Shown: positions 50,530-58,915 of the stretch, one piece after another
Position numbering within the stretch: the stretch's first letter is position 1
Layout: every line of letters begins with the position of its first letter
Assembly (NCBI RefSeq): GCF_000739695.1
Contig: NZ_BBIO01000001.1
Span: 356,029-420,028 of the forward strand
Length of the DNA stretch: 64,000 nucleotides
Direction of reading: 5' to 3'
Origin: Tepidicaulis marinus
GTDB lineage: Bacteria > Pseudomonadota > Alphaproteobacteria > Parvibaculales > Parvibaculaceae
The notes under the pieces: model-generated
Database searches by the model: none
Told to the model about the DNA's origin: nothing
What the model saw: the letters and a program-made list of their open reading frames with translations, nothing else
Translations under genes and position numbers: made by a program

Positions 50530-52143
50530 TTACTGCGCGGCCCGTGCAGGGGCCGGCGCTGCGTCGCGCACTTCCGGGTCGACATAGGATTCGAACTTGC
50601 GGAAGTTCTCGATGAACATCGAGACGAGCTTGGCGGCCTGCGTGTCGTAAGCGGCTTTGTCGGCCCAGGTTTCGCGCGGGTTCAGGATCGTCATGTCGAC
50701 GCCCGGCACGGAGGTCGGCACCTGGAAACCGAAGAACGGATCGAAGCGGAAGTCGACATTGGCGAGCGAGCCGTCGAGAGCTGCGGAAAGCAGCGCGCGG
50801 GTTTCGCGGATCGGCATGCGCTGGCCCGTGCCGTATGCGCCGCCCGTCCAGCCGGTGTTTACCAGCCAGCAGTCCACATTGTGCTCGGCGATGAGATCGC
50901 GCAGCAGGTTGCCGTATTCGGAAGGATGGCGGGCCATGAAAGGCGCGCCGAAGCAGGTCGAGAACGTGGCTTCCGGCTCCGTCACGCCTTTTTCCGTGCC
51001 GGCCACTTTCGCCGTGTAACCGGAGAGGAAGTGATACATGGCCTGGGACGGCGTCATCTTGGCGATGGGCGGCAGCACACCGAAGGCATCCGCCGTCAGC
51101 ATGATGATGTTTTTCGGGTGCCCGGCGCGGCCCGTTTCGCTGGCATTCGGAATGAAGGACAGCGGATAGGCGCCGCGGGTGTTCTCAGTCAGCGAATTGT
51201 CGTTGAAGTCGAGTTCGCGGGTCTGCGGGTCCATCACGACGTTTTCAAGCACGGTGCCGAAGCGCTGCGTCGTCGCGTAGATTTCCGGCTCCGCTTCCGC
51301 CGACAGGTTGATCATCTTGGCATAGCAGCCGCCTTCGAAGTTGAAGACGCCGTTTTCCGACCAGCCATGCTCGTCGTCGCCCACCAGCGTGCGCTTGGGG
51401 TCGGCCGAGAGCGTGGTCTTGCCGGTGCCCGACAGGCCGAAGAAGATGGCCGAGTCGTCTTTCTCACCCACATTGATCGAGCAGTGCATCGGCATGACGC
51501 GCTTTTCGGGCAGCTCGTAATTGAGCATGGAGAAGACGGATTTCTTCGTTTCACCGGCATAGGAGGTGCCGCCGATCAGCACGATGCGCTTGGTGAAGTT
51601 GCAGGCGATCACGGTTTCGGTGCGGCAGCCATGGCGGGCCTTGTCGGCGCGGAAGCTGGGCAGGTTGATGATCGTGAATTTCGGATCGAATTCGGGAAGC
51701 TCTTCCGGCTTGGGTTCGATAAGCAGGTTCTGAATGAAGAGCGAATGCCAGGCAAGTTCGGTGAAGACGCGGGTCGGCAGGCGGTGAGTGGGGTCGGCGC
51801 CGCCGAAAAGGTCCTGAACGAAAAGTTCTTTGCCCTCGGCATGTTTCAGCATGTCCTGGTGGAGCGTGTCGAACTGCTCGGGCGTGATCGATTTGGAATT
51901 GTCCCACCAGACGGTGTTTTCGGTCTTCTCGTCGCGGACGATGAATTTGTCCTGGGCGGAGCGGCCGGTGTGCTCGCCGGTGCGGACCACCATCGCGCCT
52001 TGCGCGGACAGTTCGGCTTCCTCGCGCCGGATGGCTTCTTCGTAAAGCTTGGCGGGCCGGTAATTCCAATGCACCGCTTCAAGATTGGTGAAGCCCTGTT
52101 TGTCCACACCGTTTTTGCTGATGTACAGCCCAGTCTGTTTCAC
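50530..52143 (-). CDS. pckA: Phosphoenolpyruvate carboxykinase (ATP)
   Basis: PckA converts oxaloacetate and ATP to PEP, the first committed step of gluconeogenesis. The product is 537 residues from GTG 52143, chosen because GAGGAGA lies 6 nt upstream and the length equals rhizobial PckA; an upstream in-frame GTG at 52176 lacks a ribosome site. [11 protein letters not shown] is the kinase-1a (P-loop) motif, [14 protein letters not shown] precedes it, and [10 protein letters not shown] and the late Arg/Thr segment [12 protein letters not shown] follow. In many rhizobia pckA is directly divergent from chvI, but here five genes separate them. Confidence 0.95.
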   Translation of the reverse strand: MKQTGLYISKNGVDKQGFTNLEAVHWNYRPAKLYEEAIRREEAELSAQGAMVVRTGEHTGRSAQDKFIVRDEKTENTVWWDNSKSITPEQFDTLHQDMLKHAEGKELFVQDLFGGADPTHRLPTRVFTELAWHSLFIQNLLIEPKPEELPEFDPKFTIINLPSFRADKARHGCRTETVIACNFTKRIVLIGGTSYAGETKKSVFSMLNYELPEKRVMPMHCSINVGEKDDSAIFFGLSGTGKTTLSADPKRTLVGDDEHGWSENGVFNFEGGCYAKMINLSAEAEPEIYATTQRFGTVLENVVMDPQTRELDFNDNSLTENTRGAYPLSFIPNASETGRAGHPKNIIMLTADAFGVLPPIAKMTPSQAMYHFLSGYTAKVAGTEKGVTEPEATFSTCFGAPFMARHPSEYGNLLRDLIAEHNVDCWLVNTGWTGGAYGTGQRMPIRETRALLSAALDGSLANVDFRFDPFFGFQVPTSVPGVDMTILNPRETWADKAAYDTQAAKLVSMFIENFRKFESYVDPEVRDAAPAPARAAQ

Positions 52144-52594
52144 GCCCACTCTCCTCGTGTCTCGCCAATCTGTCACGTATGGGTGAGGGATGAACCGGAG
52201 CCGACACCCAGTCTTCGGGAGGGGTTGAAACCGCCAATCGCCAAGACGTGACGTACCAATAATCTAAAGAGGCGGGAGACCCCGCCCGTTCAACTCAAAA
52301 CATGTTCCCAGCAAAGAAGGGGCCGTGCGGCCGACGCGGCTCCGAACCCCTGCTCCAACTTTGGCTATATGGTGCCAGGCTGCCTCGCCCGGCATCTCCC
52401 GCCAAGTGCGCGTCACCATAGTGTCGCGCCCCCCGCTGCGCAACTGGATTCGGACGGGGGAAGGGGTGAAATTGCCGCACCTTTCCAGCCCTTTTGCCGC
52501 CTTGGTAAACGGGGCGTGCCGGCCGGAAAGAAGCCGGGTAAAAAGAGCACAAAAGAGGAACCGGAAAAGGCCTCCAAGCCCCTTCGGCGGCCCG
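52144..52594. other. Region upstream of pckA (about 450 bp), no gene seen
   Basis: This stretch lies between the hugZ-like stop and the pckA start, both on the minus strand. It must hold the pckA promoter and leader. A small GGCGGG/CCCGCC hairpin is present near 52270-52290. Plus-strand open frames that cross it run antisense into hugZ and have no family signature. I cannot place a convincing -35/-10 pair. Confidence 0.5.
52150..52156 (-). promoter_or_regulatory. Shine-Dalgarno site that decides the pckA start
   Basis: GAGGAGA ends 6 nt before GTG 52143. No comparable site precedes the longer GTG start at 52176. Confidence 0.75.
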
Positions 52595-53386
52595 TTAAGC
52601 CTTGGCGCGGGCTTCCTTGACCAGCGCCACCAGCATCTGGCGGGCTTCGGTGGGCGTGAAGACCGGGGCGGGGAAGTCGAGCCTTGCGAAATGCCGGCCC
52701 TTGCCCGTGGGAGTGCCGTCCCCTGGCACTTCGGTATCGAGCACGAGATCCGCCCCTTCCGGGTCGATGCCGCTCATCCGCCAGGCTCCCTCTTGCCGCC
52801 CGAGAAGTTTCACCGCGTAAAGGGCGATGGCGTCGGCGTGGTCCTCGTTCATATGGGCGCTGATGCCCTCCGCCCCCTCCACCAGCGCCTCGGCCCCCTC
52901 GAGCGGGAAGGTAAGATCGGCGGCGGAAAGATTGCCGATCCGCCCGAAACCTTCCACGATCCGCCCGCCTGAAGGGCGCAGCGCGTAATAGGAAAAATCG
53001 AGCGCTGTGTCATAGTCCCGCGTTTCCGGATGCAGCGCGGTAAAGCGGGCCTTGGCGCGGGCCGCCTCCTCGCCTTCCAGCTTTTCCGCCCGCCCCTGGA
53101 CGCTCACCCGGGCAAGGTTCATGCGCTCGGCCCCTTCCGCTCCCGGTGTCTCGAAGAGAAGGCTGATCTCGGGGTTCGCCTCGATATGGCGGGTATGGGC
53201 GGCAAGGCGCGAGATGAGCAAGAGCGGCGCGGCGTCCATCAGGCAGGCGGTCTGCGCCAGGCTGACGAAAGGCGCGCCGTTTTTGGCTTCCTGCGTCGCC
53301 AGCGGCACGAAGCGCCCGGCACGGATGAGCTGGCGCGCCGTCACGGCAAGGGCGGATTTTTCGGGTTTTTTCTGGGCGAGTGTCAT
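52595..53386 (-). CDS. HugZ-like haem utilisation protein (PNPOx fold plus DUF2470)
   Basis: The 263-residue protein has an N-terminal FMN-binding split-barrel-like domain (about 10-155; APFVSLAQTACLMDAAPLLLIS region and LARVSVQGRAEKLEG). A C-terminal DUF2470 domain (about 175-260) contains the signature ISAHMNEDHADAIALYA, whose His binds haem in characterised HugZ proteins. Family members degrade haem or act as flavin-fold proteins without known substrate. No Fur box is obvious upstream. It may be co-transcribed towards pckA, but the 450-bp gap argues for a separate pckA promoter. Confidence 0.8.
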   Translation of the reverse strand: MTLAQKKPEKSALAVTARQLIRAGRFVPLATQEAKNGAPFVSLAQTACLMDAAPLLLISRLAAHTRHIEANPEISLLFETPGAEGAERMNLARVSVQGRAEKLEGEEAARAKARFTALHPETRDYDTALDFSYYALRPSGGRIVEGFGRIGNLSAADLTFPLEGAEALVEGAEGISAHMNEDHADAIALYAVKLLGRQEGAWRMSGIDPEGADLVLDTEVPGDGTPTGKGRHFARLDFPAPVFTPTEARQMLVALVKEARAKA

Positions 53387-53508
53387 GGCCTGCTTATATA
53401 CTGGAAAGCTGTGCCAGACCAGATTGCCGCTTGAGTTTAAAGGCAGGCTTCGGCGCTAGCCGCATCTTCATGCGTTCCCATATTTGTTGAATGAAGAAAG
53501 GCCAGGCG

Positions 53509-54939
53509 ATGGCACGCCCCCTCGATCCCGTTTCCGCGCCCGCAGCGCCTGCGTCTGTCTGGCCGCTCGATTCCTTCGCCCTTCACATCAAGCGCACGCT
53601 GACGCTTGCCTTCCCCGTGGTGCTGGCGCGCGCGGGCATGGTCGGCATTTTCACCGCCGACACGATCATGGTCGGCCATTACGGGGCGGGCGAGCTGGCC
53701 TTTCTTGCGCTCGGCATCGCCATTCAGTCGGTCTTCCTTTTGATGTCGATCGGGCTTTTGCAGGGCACGATGATCCTGGCGAGCCAGGCTTACGGGGCGA
53801 GCGATTTCCGCGCGGCGGGCGCGGCCTGGCGCGCCGGGCTTTATCACGCTGTCCTGCTCGGAATTGTTTTTGGCATCATTTGCGCGCTCGGCGAGCCGCT
53901 GCTTCTGGCCATCGGCCAGAGCCCAGAGCTTGCGGCGGGCGGCGGCGGGGTCTCGCTCGCCTTCGGCCTCTCCATGCCGGGGCTTCTGATTTACATCTGC
54001 TCCAGCTATTTCCTGGAATCGATCCAGCGCCCGCGTGTCGGCATGTACATCATGGCGGCGGCCAATCTGCTCAATATCGCGCTCAACGGCTTTTTCATTT
54101 ACGGGCTGGCCGGTTGGAGCGAGCCGATGGGCGCGGTGGGCGCGGCCGTCGCCACGGCCTTAACGCGCTGGTTCTTTGCCGCCGCGATCCTCGCTTACAT
54201 CTTCTCCATGGTCTGGCGGGAGGGGGAAGATCCGTTCGGCCTGCGCGTCAAGCTGTTGCGCTGGTGGGCGGAGGCGCGCCGTCTCGGCGCCTCGACGGGC
54301 AGGCGCCTTCGCGCACAAGGCACCGGCATGGCGGTGATGATGGCGCTCGATGCCGCCGCCTTCCAGACGCTCATTTTGATGGCGGGCTATCTCGGGGAAA
54401 AAGAACTTGCCGCCTATCATGTCGTCGTCAATGCCATGATCCTTGTGCTGATGATGGCGATCGGCTGTTCCTCGGCCACCTCCGTGCGGGTGGGCAATGC
54501 CATCGGCCGGGACGATGCGCCCAATATGCGCCGTGCGGGCTGGGTCGGCATCGGGCTCGGGGCCTGTTTCGTGCTGCCTTTCGCGCTTCTCGCGCTCATT
54601 CTGCCGGGCGGCGTCGCCGCGCTTTATACGTCGGACCCTGCGGTAATCGAGATCGCCCGCACGACCTTCCTCGTCGCCGGGATCGTGCTCGTCGTCGACG
54701 GGGCGGTGGCGACCACCATCGGCGCCTTGCGCGGGGCAGGCGATGTCTGGCCCACCATGATCCGTTTCATCGGTTCCTTCTGGCTGGTGGGTGTCCCCAC
54801 CGGCTATGTCATGGCGTTTGAAATGGGCTTCGGCGCGCCCGGTCTTTTGATGGGCCTTGGCTCGGCTATCTATATCGCCTTTGCGCTGCTTATTTTCCGC
54901 TTCCGCAAAGTCGCGCATATGCCACTGAAGCGGGTGTAA
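53509..54939 (+). CDS. MATE-family multidrug efflux protein
   Basis: The 476-residue inner-membrane protein is read from the ATG at 53509, with AAAGG about 9 nt upstream; an ATG at 53491 has no site. Twelve helices form two MatE repeats, the first containing ADTIMVGHYGAGELAFLALG (about 45-64) and SQAYGASDF and the second containing SVRVGNAIGRDD near 325-336 and ALRGAGDVWPT near 405. MATE proteins export cationic drugs using Na+ or H+. It is convergent with a TetR gene that starts 7 bp beyond its stop. That TetR's operators lie on the other side, so the MATE gene is probably not its main target. Confidence 0.9.
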   Translation: MARPLDPVSAPAAPASVWPLDSFALHIKRTLTLAFPVVLARAGMVGIFTADTIMVGHYGAGELAFLALGIAIQSVFLLMSIGLLQGTMILASQAYGASDFRAAGAAWRAGLYHAVLLGIVFGIICALGEPLLLAIGQSPELAAGGGGVSLAFGLSMPGLLIYICSSYFLESIQRPRVGMYIMAAANLLNIALNGFFIYGLAGWSEPMGAVGAAVATALTRWFFAAAILAYIFSMVWREGEDPFGLRVKLLRWWAEARRLGASTGRRLRAQGTGMAVMMALDAAAFQTLILMAGYLGEKELAAYHVVVNAMILVLMMAIGCSSATSVRVGNAIGRDDAPNMRRAGWVGIGLGACFVLPFALLALILPGGVAALYTSDPAVIEIARTTFLVAGIVLVVDGAVATTIGALRGAGDVWPTMIRFIGSFWLVGVPTGYVMAFEMGFGAPGLLMGLGSAIYIAFALLIFRFRKVAHMPLKRV

Positions 54940-54945
54940 GGCGCT

Positions 54946-55536
54946 TCAAGCCGGGGAAAAATGCTCGCTGATCAATGCCTGCGCCGCACGCTTGGCGGTG
55001 CGCGCGGCATGGGAGGAGCCGGAGACCTGCGCCGTCACCGTCGCCCCTTCGAAGAGCAGCGCCAGCTCGTCCGCCAGCGCTTCGGGCTCGTCCGCGCCCG
55101 CCTCCCGGCAGAGCTTTAGAATGAAGGCCCGCATCATGTTTTTGAAATCCTGGCAGGCGGAGCGGATGGGCGGGCTTGCCTGGGCATATTCGCCCACCGC
55201 GTTGATGAAGATGCAGCCGTAAAAACCCGGCTCCTCGAACCAGTTCTCCGCCGCATCGAAAAGCCCGGTCAGACGGCTGCGCGCATCGCGCCCGTTCTTT
55301 TCCACATTGCGCATGAAATGATTGCGGAAGGCGCTGTCATGCACACGCAGCACCGCCAGGATCAGTTCTTCCTTGGAGCGGAAATGGCTGTAGAGCGTCT
55401 TCTTCGAAACCCCGGCTTCCAGAATGATCTTGTCGATCCCGGTCGCGTGAAAGCCGTCCCGGGCGAAAAGCCGCCCGGCGGTCTGGATGAGGTGGTCGCG
55501 GCGCGAGGCGGCGGGAAGGTCGGAAGCACGGGTCAT
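54946..55536 (-). CDS. TetR-family transcriptional regulator
   Basis: The 196-residue protein has a TetR helix-turn-helix (about 10-55): LIQTAGRLFARDGFHATGID, then ILEAGVSKKTLYSHFRSKEE. The C-terminal ligand domain (about 75-190; PGFYGCIFINAVGEYA) resembles TetR_C groups that sense electrophiles or quinones; the Cys in this segment is a possible redox site, which is inference. I chose the ATG at 55536 over a TTG at 55560. An AAACAG/CTGTTT palindrome lies 42 bp upstream of its start, and a second copy lies upstream of the divergent YHS gene. It is likely to repress itself and that gene. Confidence 0.88.
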   Translation of the reverse strand: MTRASDLPAASRRDHLIQTAGRLFARDGFHATGIDKIILEAGVSKKTLYSHFRSKEELILAVLRVHDSAFRNHFMRNVEKNGRDARSRLTGLFDAAENWFEEPGFYGCIFINAVGEYAQASPPIRSACQDFKNMMRAFILKLCREAGADEPEALADELALLFEGATVTAQVSGSSHAARTAKRAAQALISEHFSPA

Positions 55537-55577
55537 CGGGTACGGGCCACTGGCCGCCAAGCGGCGGATAAAAGGGT

Positions 55578-55591
55578 AAACAGAGCTGTTT
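55578..55591. promoter_or_regulatory. TetR operator, copy 1 (upstream of tetR)
   Basis: AAACAGAGCTGTTT is a palindrome with only its centre mismatched. Flanking GG and CC are mostly shared with the copy at 55720-55737. It lies 42 bp upstream of the tetR start. Confidence 0.7.
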
Positions 55592-55719
55592 CCATATTTG
55601 GCCGCTTTTTACACGGATGCAAGGTGGAACGGAAGGGGATTTGCCTCACGCTCATGTGAAAATGCGTGTGCCAGTCGTGGTTTTGAAAATCGGCCCCCGG
55701 TCATTACTTCTTGGAGCAA

Positions 55720-55737
55720 GGAAACAGATCTGTTTCC
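55720..55737. promoter_or_regulatory. TetR operator, copy 2 (upstream of the YHS gene)
   Basis: GGAAACAGATCTGTTTCC is a perfect 18-bp palindrome with the same AAACAG/CTGTTT arms as copy 1. It lies about 85 bp upstream of the YHS-protein start. Confidence 0.75.
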
Positions 55738-55820
55738 CCATGGGTTGCAGGCAGCGTGCCGCCTCGATCACGCAGACCCGGCCTCGCAAGCCCTAACCAC
55801 GCAAGCCAAGGAGTAAGGCA

Positions 55821-56282
55821 ATGCAGATTTTGAAATCCTTCATGGGCGCTCTGTTCGCCGTGATGTTCGTCATGGGCGCCGCAGGCGTTGCCCGTGCTGA
55901 CGTTGCTCACATGACTGTGGGTGCCGGCGGCTATGACCTCGTTTCCTACCAGACCAACACGAAGCCCCTGCGCGGCAGCGGCGACTTCGCTCTCGAGCAT
56001 GACGGCGTGAGCTACCTCTTCGCTTCCGACGCCAACCGCGAAGCGTTCAAAGCCAACCCGGAAAAGTATCTGCCCGCTTATGGCGGCTACTGCGCTTACG
56101 GCGTGTCGGTCGGCAAGAAGTTCTACGGCGACCCGGAAGTGTGGCGCGTCGTTGACGGTACGCTCTACCTGAACCTGAACACGAAAGTGCAGGATCTGTG
56201 GCTGGAAGACGTTGCCGGCAAGGTTTCCCAGGCGAACACGTACTGGAAAGAAATCAAAGACAAGCCGGCAAGCGAACTCTAA
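55821..56282 (+). CDS. Exported YHS-domain protein
   Basis: The 153-residue protein has a signal peptide (cut near VARADVA, about 26). A YHS domain follows with GYDLVSYQ (about 37-44), FASDANREAFKANPEKYLPA (about 67-86) and YGGYCAYGVSVGKKF. YHS domains bind metals, copper or iron in some proteins, and the single Cys in GGYCAYG is the likely ligand. It acts in the periplasm. AAGGAG lies 6-7 nt before the ATG, and codon use looks highly adapted, suggesting strong expression. It is probably controlled by the divergent TetR. It is monocistronic, with a strong terminator. Confidence 0.88.
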   Translation: MQILKSFMGALFAVMFVMGAAGVARADVAHMTVGAGGYDLVSYQTNTKPLRGSGDFALEHDGVSYLFASDANREAFKANPEKYLPAYGGYCAYGVSVGKKFYGDPEVWRVVDGTLYLNLNTKVQDLWLEDVAGKVSQANTYWKEIKDKPASEL

Positions 56283-56329
56283 GCCGCTGGCTTGCGCATC
56301 GGTTTGTCCATTTCCCGGTGCTCATCAAG

Positions 56330-56365
56330 CGCCCGGCCCTTTTTAAAGGGGCCGGGCGTTTTCTT
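56330..56365 (+). terminator. Rho-independent terminator after the YHS gene
   Basis: CGCCCGGCCC and GGGCCGGGCG pair around a TTTTTAAAG loop and are followed by TTTTCTTT. It also sits where the convergent M20 gene ends. Confidence 0.85.
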
Positions 56366-56381
56366 TGAGGAGAGGCGGGCT

Positions 56382-57854
56382 TTACTGCGCGCCCGATGTC
56401 GCATCCTCGATCAGGCCGGCATAAAAGCGCACGGCCTTTTCCATATTCTCCACGGTGATGCGCTCGTTCGTGCCGTGGAAACGGGCGGTATCCCCCGGCC
56501 CCAGCACGATGGGGATGAAGCGGTAGATATTGTCCGACACCTCCCCGTAATGGCGCGAATCCGTGCCGCCCACCACCAGATTGGGCGCGACGGCGGCCCC
56601 CGGGAATGCGCCGAGCACATGGCGCTCCAGAAGCGTGTAGCCTTCCGAATCCGTCGGTGAGACGGTTGAGGGCAGACGCCCCGGATTGGAAATTTCCACC
56701 GTCACCGTCGGATCGTCGATCGCCTCGGTCACATGGTCCACCACATCGTCGAAATCATTACGCGGATGGATGCGGAAATTGACGATGCCCGTCGCACTGG
56801 TGGGCAGCACGTTTTCCTTCAGCCCCGCCCGCAGCATGGTGGGCGCAATGGTGGTGCGCAGCTGCGCGTCCGAAGTGGGGCTGGCGCTCATCAGGTTTTC
56901 GATCACCGGCCCGAAAAGCCAGCGATTGGCGAAGACCATGCGCTGCAGGAAAGGCGCGTGGGGGGCAAGCGCGTCGATCATCTGCGCCGCCGGTCCTTCG
57001 ATCCCGCCTTCGAAAGGTTTTTTCTGCAAACGGTCGATGGCTTTGGCAAGCGTGCCCACCGCCGTCTCGCGCGGCGGCATGGACGAGTGCCCGCCTTGCG
57101 CATGGGCGGTCAGCGTCAGCGAGATATAGCCTTTCTCGGCAATCCCGATCAGCGCCACCTTGCCCTCGATGCCGGGCATCAGATTGTCGGCGACGATGCC
57201 GCCTTCATCGGCAACGAAATGGAGGCGGATGCCGCGCTCTTTCAAGAGCTGGCCGATCACCTGATTGCCCTGCGGGCCGCCCACTTCCTCATCATGGCCG
57301 AAGGCGAACATGATCGTGCGTTTGGGTTTCAGCCCTTGCGCGGCCAGCATCTCGGCCGCCTCGACCATGGCGATGAGCGAGCCTTTATTGTCGATCGTAC
57401 CGCGGCCCCAGATGAACCCGTCCGCGACGGTGCCGGAAAAAGGCGGATGCTCCCAGGAGCCTTCCGAGCCCGGGATCACCGGCACCACGTCGATATGCGA
57501 CATGAGAAGGACGGGGTCGAGGCTTTCATCGCTCCCCTTCCAGGTGAAAAGCAGGCTGTAATCGCTGACGATCTCGCGCTGTGCCGCGTTATGGAAGGCG
57601 GGATAAGTCGCCTCAAGCCAGTCGCGGAATTTGACGAATTCTTCCCCCTTGCTCTGCGAGGGGATCTGATGGGAAATGGTCTTGAACTGGATTGCCTCGC
57701 CCAGGCGGCGCGCCGCCGCTTCTGCGTCAATGGCGATATCGCTTTCCAAGGCCGCCTCAGGGCTTTCCGGCGCCGCCACCATGAAGGTGCGCACCAGCAC
57801 GATGGCGGCAAGCACCAGCACCAGGGCGCCCAGCCCTGCCAATATCTTTTTCAT
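56382..57854 (-). CDS. M20-family metallopeptidase (PM20D1/carboxypeptidase S-like)
   Basis: The 490-residue product starts at the ATG at 57854, with GGGAG upstream; the frame stays open to 58100 only by chance. An N-terminal hydrophobic segment (about 5-25) makes it exported or membrane-anchored. Zinc ligands are in LLMSHIDVVPV (His and Asp near 116-118), WGRGTIDNKGSL (bridging Asp) and FGHDEEVGG (catalytic Glu), with the closing His near 455 (GGTDSRHYGEV region). The lid domain is near 250-370. The subgroup cleaves or forms N-acyl amino acids and C-terminal peptides. It is divergent from chvI. Confidence 0.88.
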   Translation of the reverse strand: MKKILAGLGALVLVLAAIVLVRTFMVAAPESPEAALESDIAIDAEAAARRLGEAIQFKTISHQIPSQSKGEEFVKFRDWLEATYPAFHNAAQREIVSDYSLLFTWKGSDESLDPVLLMSHIDVVPVIPGSEGSWEHPPFSGTVADGFIWGRGTIDNKGSLIAMVEAAEMLAAQGLKPKRTIMFAFGHDEEVGGPQGNQVIGQLLKERGIRLHFVADEGGIVADNLMPGIEGKVALIGIAEKGYISLTLTAHAQGGHSSMPPRETAVGTLAKAIDRLQKKPFEGGIEGPAAQMIDALAPHAPFLQRMVFANRWLFGPVIENLMSASPTSDAQLRTTIAPTMLRAGLKENVLPTSATGIVNFRIHPRNDFDDVVDHVTEAIDDPTVTVEISNPGRLPSTVSPTDSEGYTLLERHVLGAFPGAAVAPNLVVGGTDSRHYGEVSDNIYRFIPIVLGPGDTARFHGTNERITVENMEKAVRFYAGLIEDATSGAQ

Positions 57855-58203
57855 TCTTTCAACTCCCAGCCTGTTTACCGGCTCGCCCGGCGCTTTGTGA
57901 GGCAGTCTGCGCGATCCCGGTTCAAAGTCAAACCACCGGGCCGAGCGGCCGTCCCCGCCCCCCGCTCTCCAATCCACCCTCCAATCCTCCCGGCCGCCGG
58001 GAAGCATTGGCAGACATGGCGCGGGCCCGGCCAAGCCTTTATACTCCTGGCGCGGCGGGGCGGGGATAAAGCGGTGATCCTGCCCCGCCTCATGCCACAA
58101 TTTGGGCCAAAACGCCGCTTAAGCGGTGCAAGGCTTTGAAAATGCCGGGAAACAAACCGGCGTCTGGCCAGCTTGAACCATGCTGGATGGGAAGGGGATT
58201 TGA
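57855..58203. other. Divergent region between the M20 peptidase gene and chvI (about 350 bp)
   Basis: No gene is seen. It must contain promoters for the peptidase gene and for the chvI-chvG operon. The chvI ribosome site (GGGAAGGGG) lies at the right end. Part is low-complexity C-rich sequence (about 57945-57990). Confidence 0.5.
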
Positions 58204-58908
58204 ATGGCGACGATTGCGCTGGTGGATGACGACCGCAACATTCTGGCTTCGGTCAGCATCGCGCTCGAGGCGGAGGGCTTCCACGTCCAGACCTATACGG
58301 ACGGCGCTTCGGCTCTTGCCGGCCTGCAGGCGACGCCGCCGGATATTGCCGTCTTCGACATCAAGATGCCGCGAATGGACGGGCTGGAGCTTTTGCGCCG
58401 CCTGCGCCAGAAATCCGAACTGCCGGTCATTTTCCTCACTTCCAAGGATGACGAGATCGATGAATTGTTCGGCCTGAAAATGGGCGCGGACGATTACATC
58501 AAGAAGCCTTTTTCCCAGCGCCTTCTGGTGGAGCGGGTGAAGGCGATCCTGCGCCGCTCGGGCGCGGTGAAAGGCGGGCCGGAAGGCGAGGCCCAGCCCT
58601 CGGGCGGCATGCTGGAACGCGGCAAGCTCGTCATGGACCCGGACCGGCATACCTGCACCTGGAACGGCCAGGACGTGACGCTGACCGTGACGGAGTTTCT
58701 GATCCTGCAGGCGCTCGCCCAGCGCCCCGGCTATGTGAAAAGCCGCGACCAGCTCATGGATGCGGCCTATGATGATCAGGTCTATGTCGATGACCGCACC
58801 ATCGACAGCCACATCAAGCGGCTGCGCAAGAAGTTCAAGCAAGCCGATGACGATTTCGACGCCATCGAAACGCTTTATGGCGTGGGCTACAAGTTCAAGG
58901 AAAGCTGA
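58204..58908 (+). CDS. chvI: Response regulator ChvI (OmpR family)
   Basis: The 234-residue regulator has a receiver domain (1-120) with phospho-acceptor Asp52 ([10 protein letters not shown]), the acidic pair Asp8-Asp9 and Lys103 in [10 protein letters not shown]. The OmpR winged helix (about 135-232) contains [22 protein letters not shown] (in part), [16 protein letters not shown] and [12 protein letters not shown]. These segments are near identical to rhizobial ChvI. It controls the response to acid and cell-envelope stress. chvG follows after 7 bp, forming one operon with hprK. Confidence 0.95.
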   Translation: MATIALVDDDRNILASVSIALEAEGFHVQTYTDGASALAGLQATPPDIAVFDIKMPRMDGLELLRRLRQKSELPVIFLTSKDDEIDELFGLKMGADDYIKKPFSQRLLVERVKAILRRSGAVKGGPEGEAQPSGGMLERGKLVMDPDRHTCTWNGQDVTLTVTEFLILQALAQRPGYVKSRDQLMDAAYDDQVYVDDRTIDSHIKRLRKKFKQADDDFDAIETLYGVGYKFKES

Positions 58909-58915
58909 GGCCTGA

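Noticed and set aside
52325..52972. 215-codon plus-strand frame over the pckA-hugZ gap
   Set aside because: Most of it is antisense to the hugZ-like gene, and the peptide has no recognisable domain.
57855..58100. N-terminal extension of the M20 peptidase
   Set aside because: It would bury the signal/anchor segment 82 residues inside the protein. The ATG at 57854 gives a normal hydrophobic start with a ribosome site.
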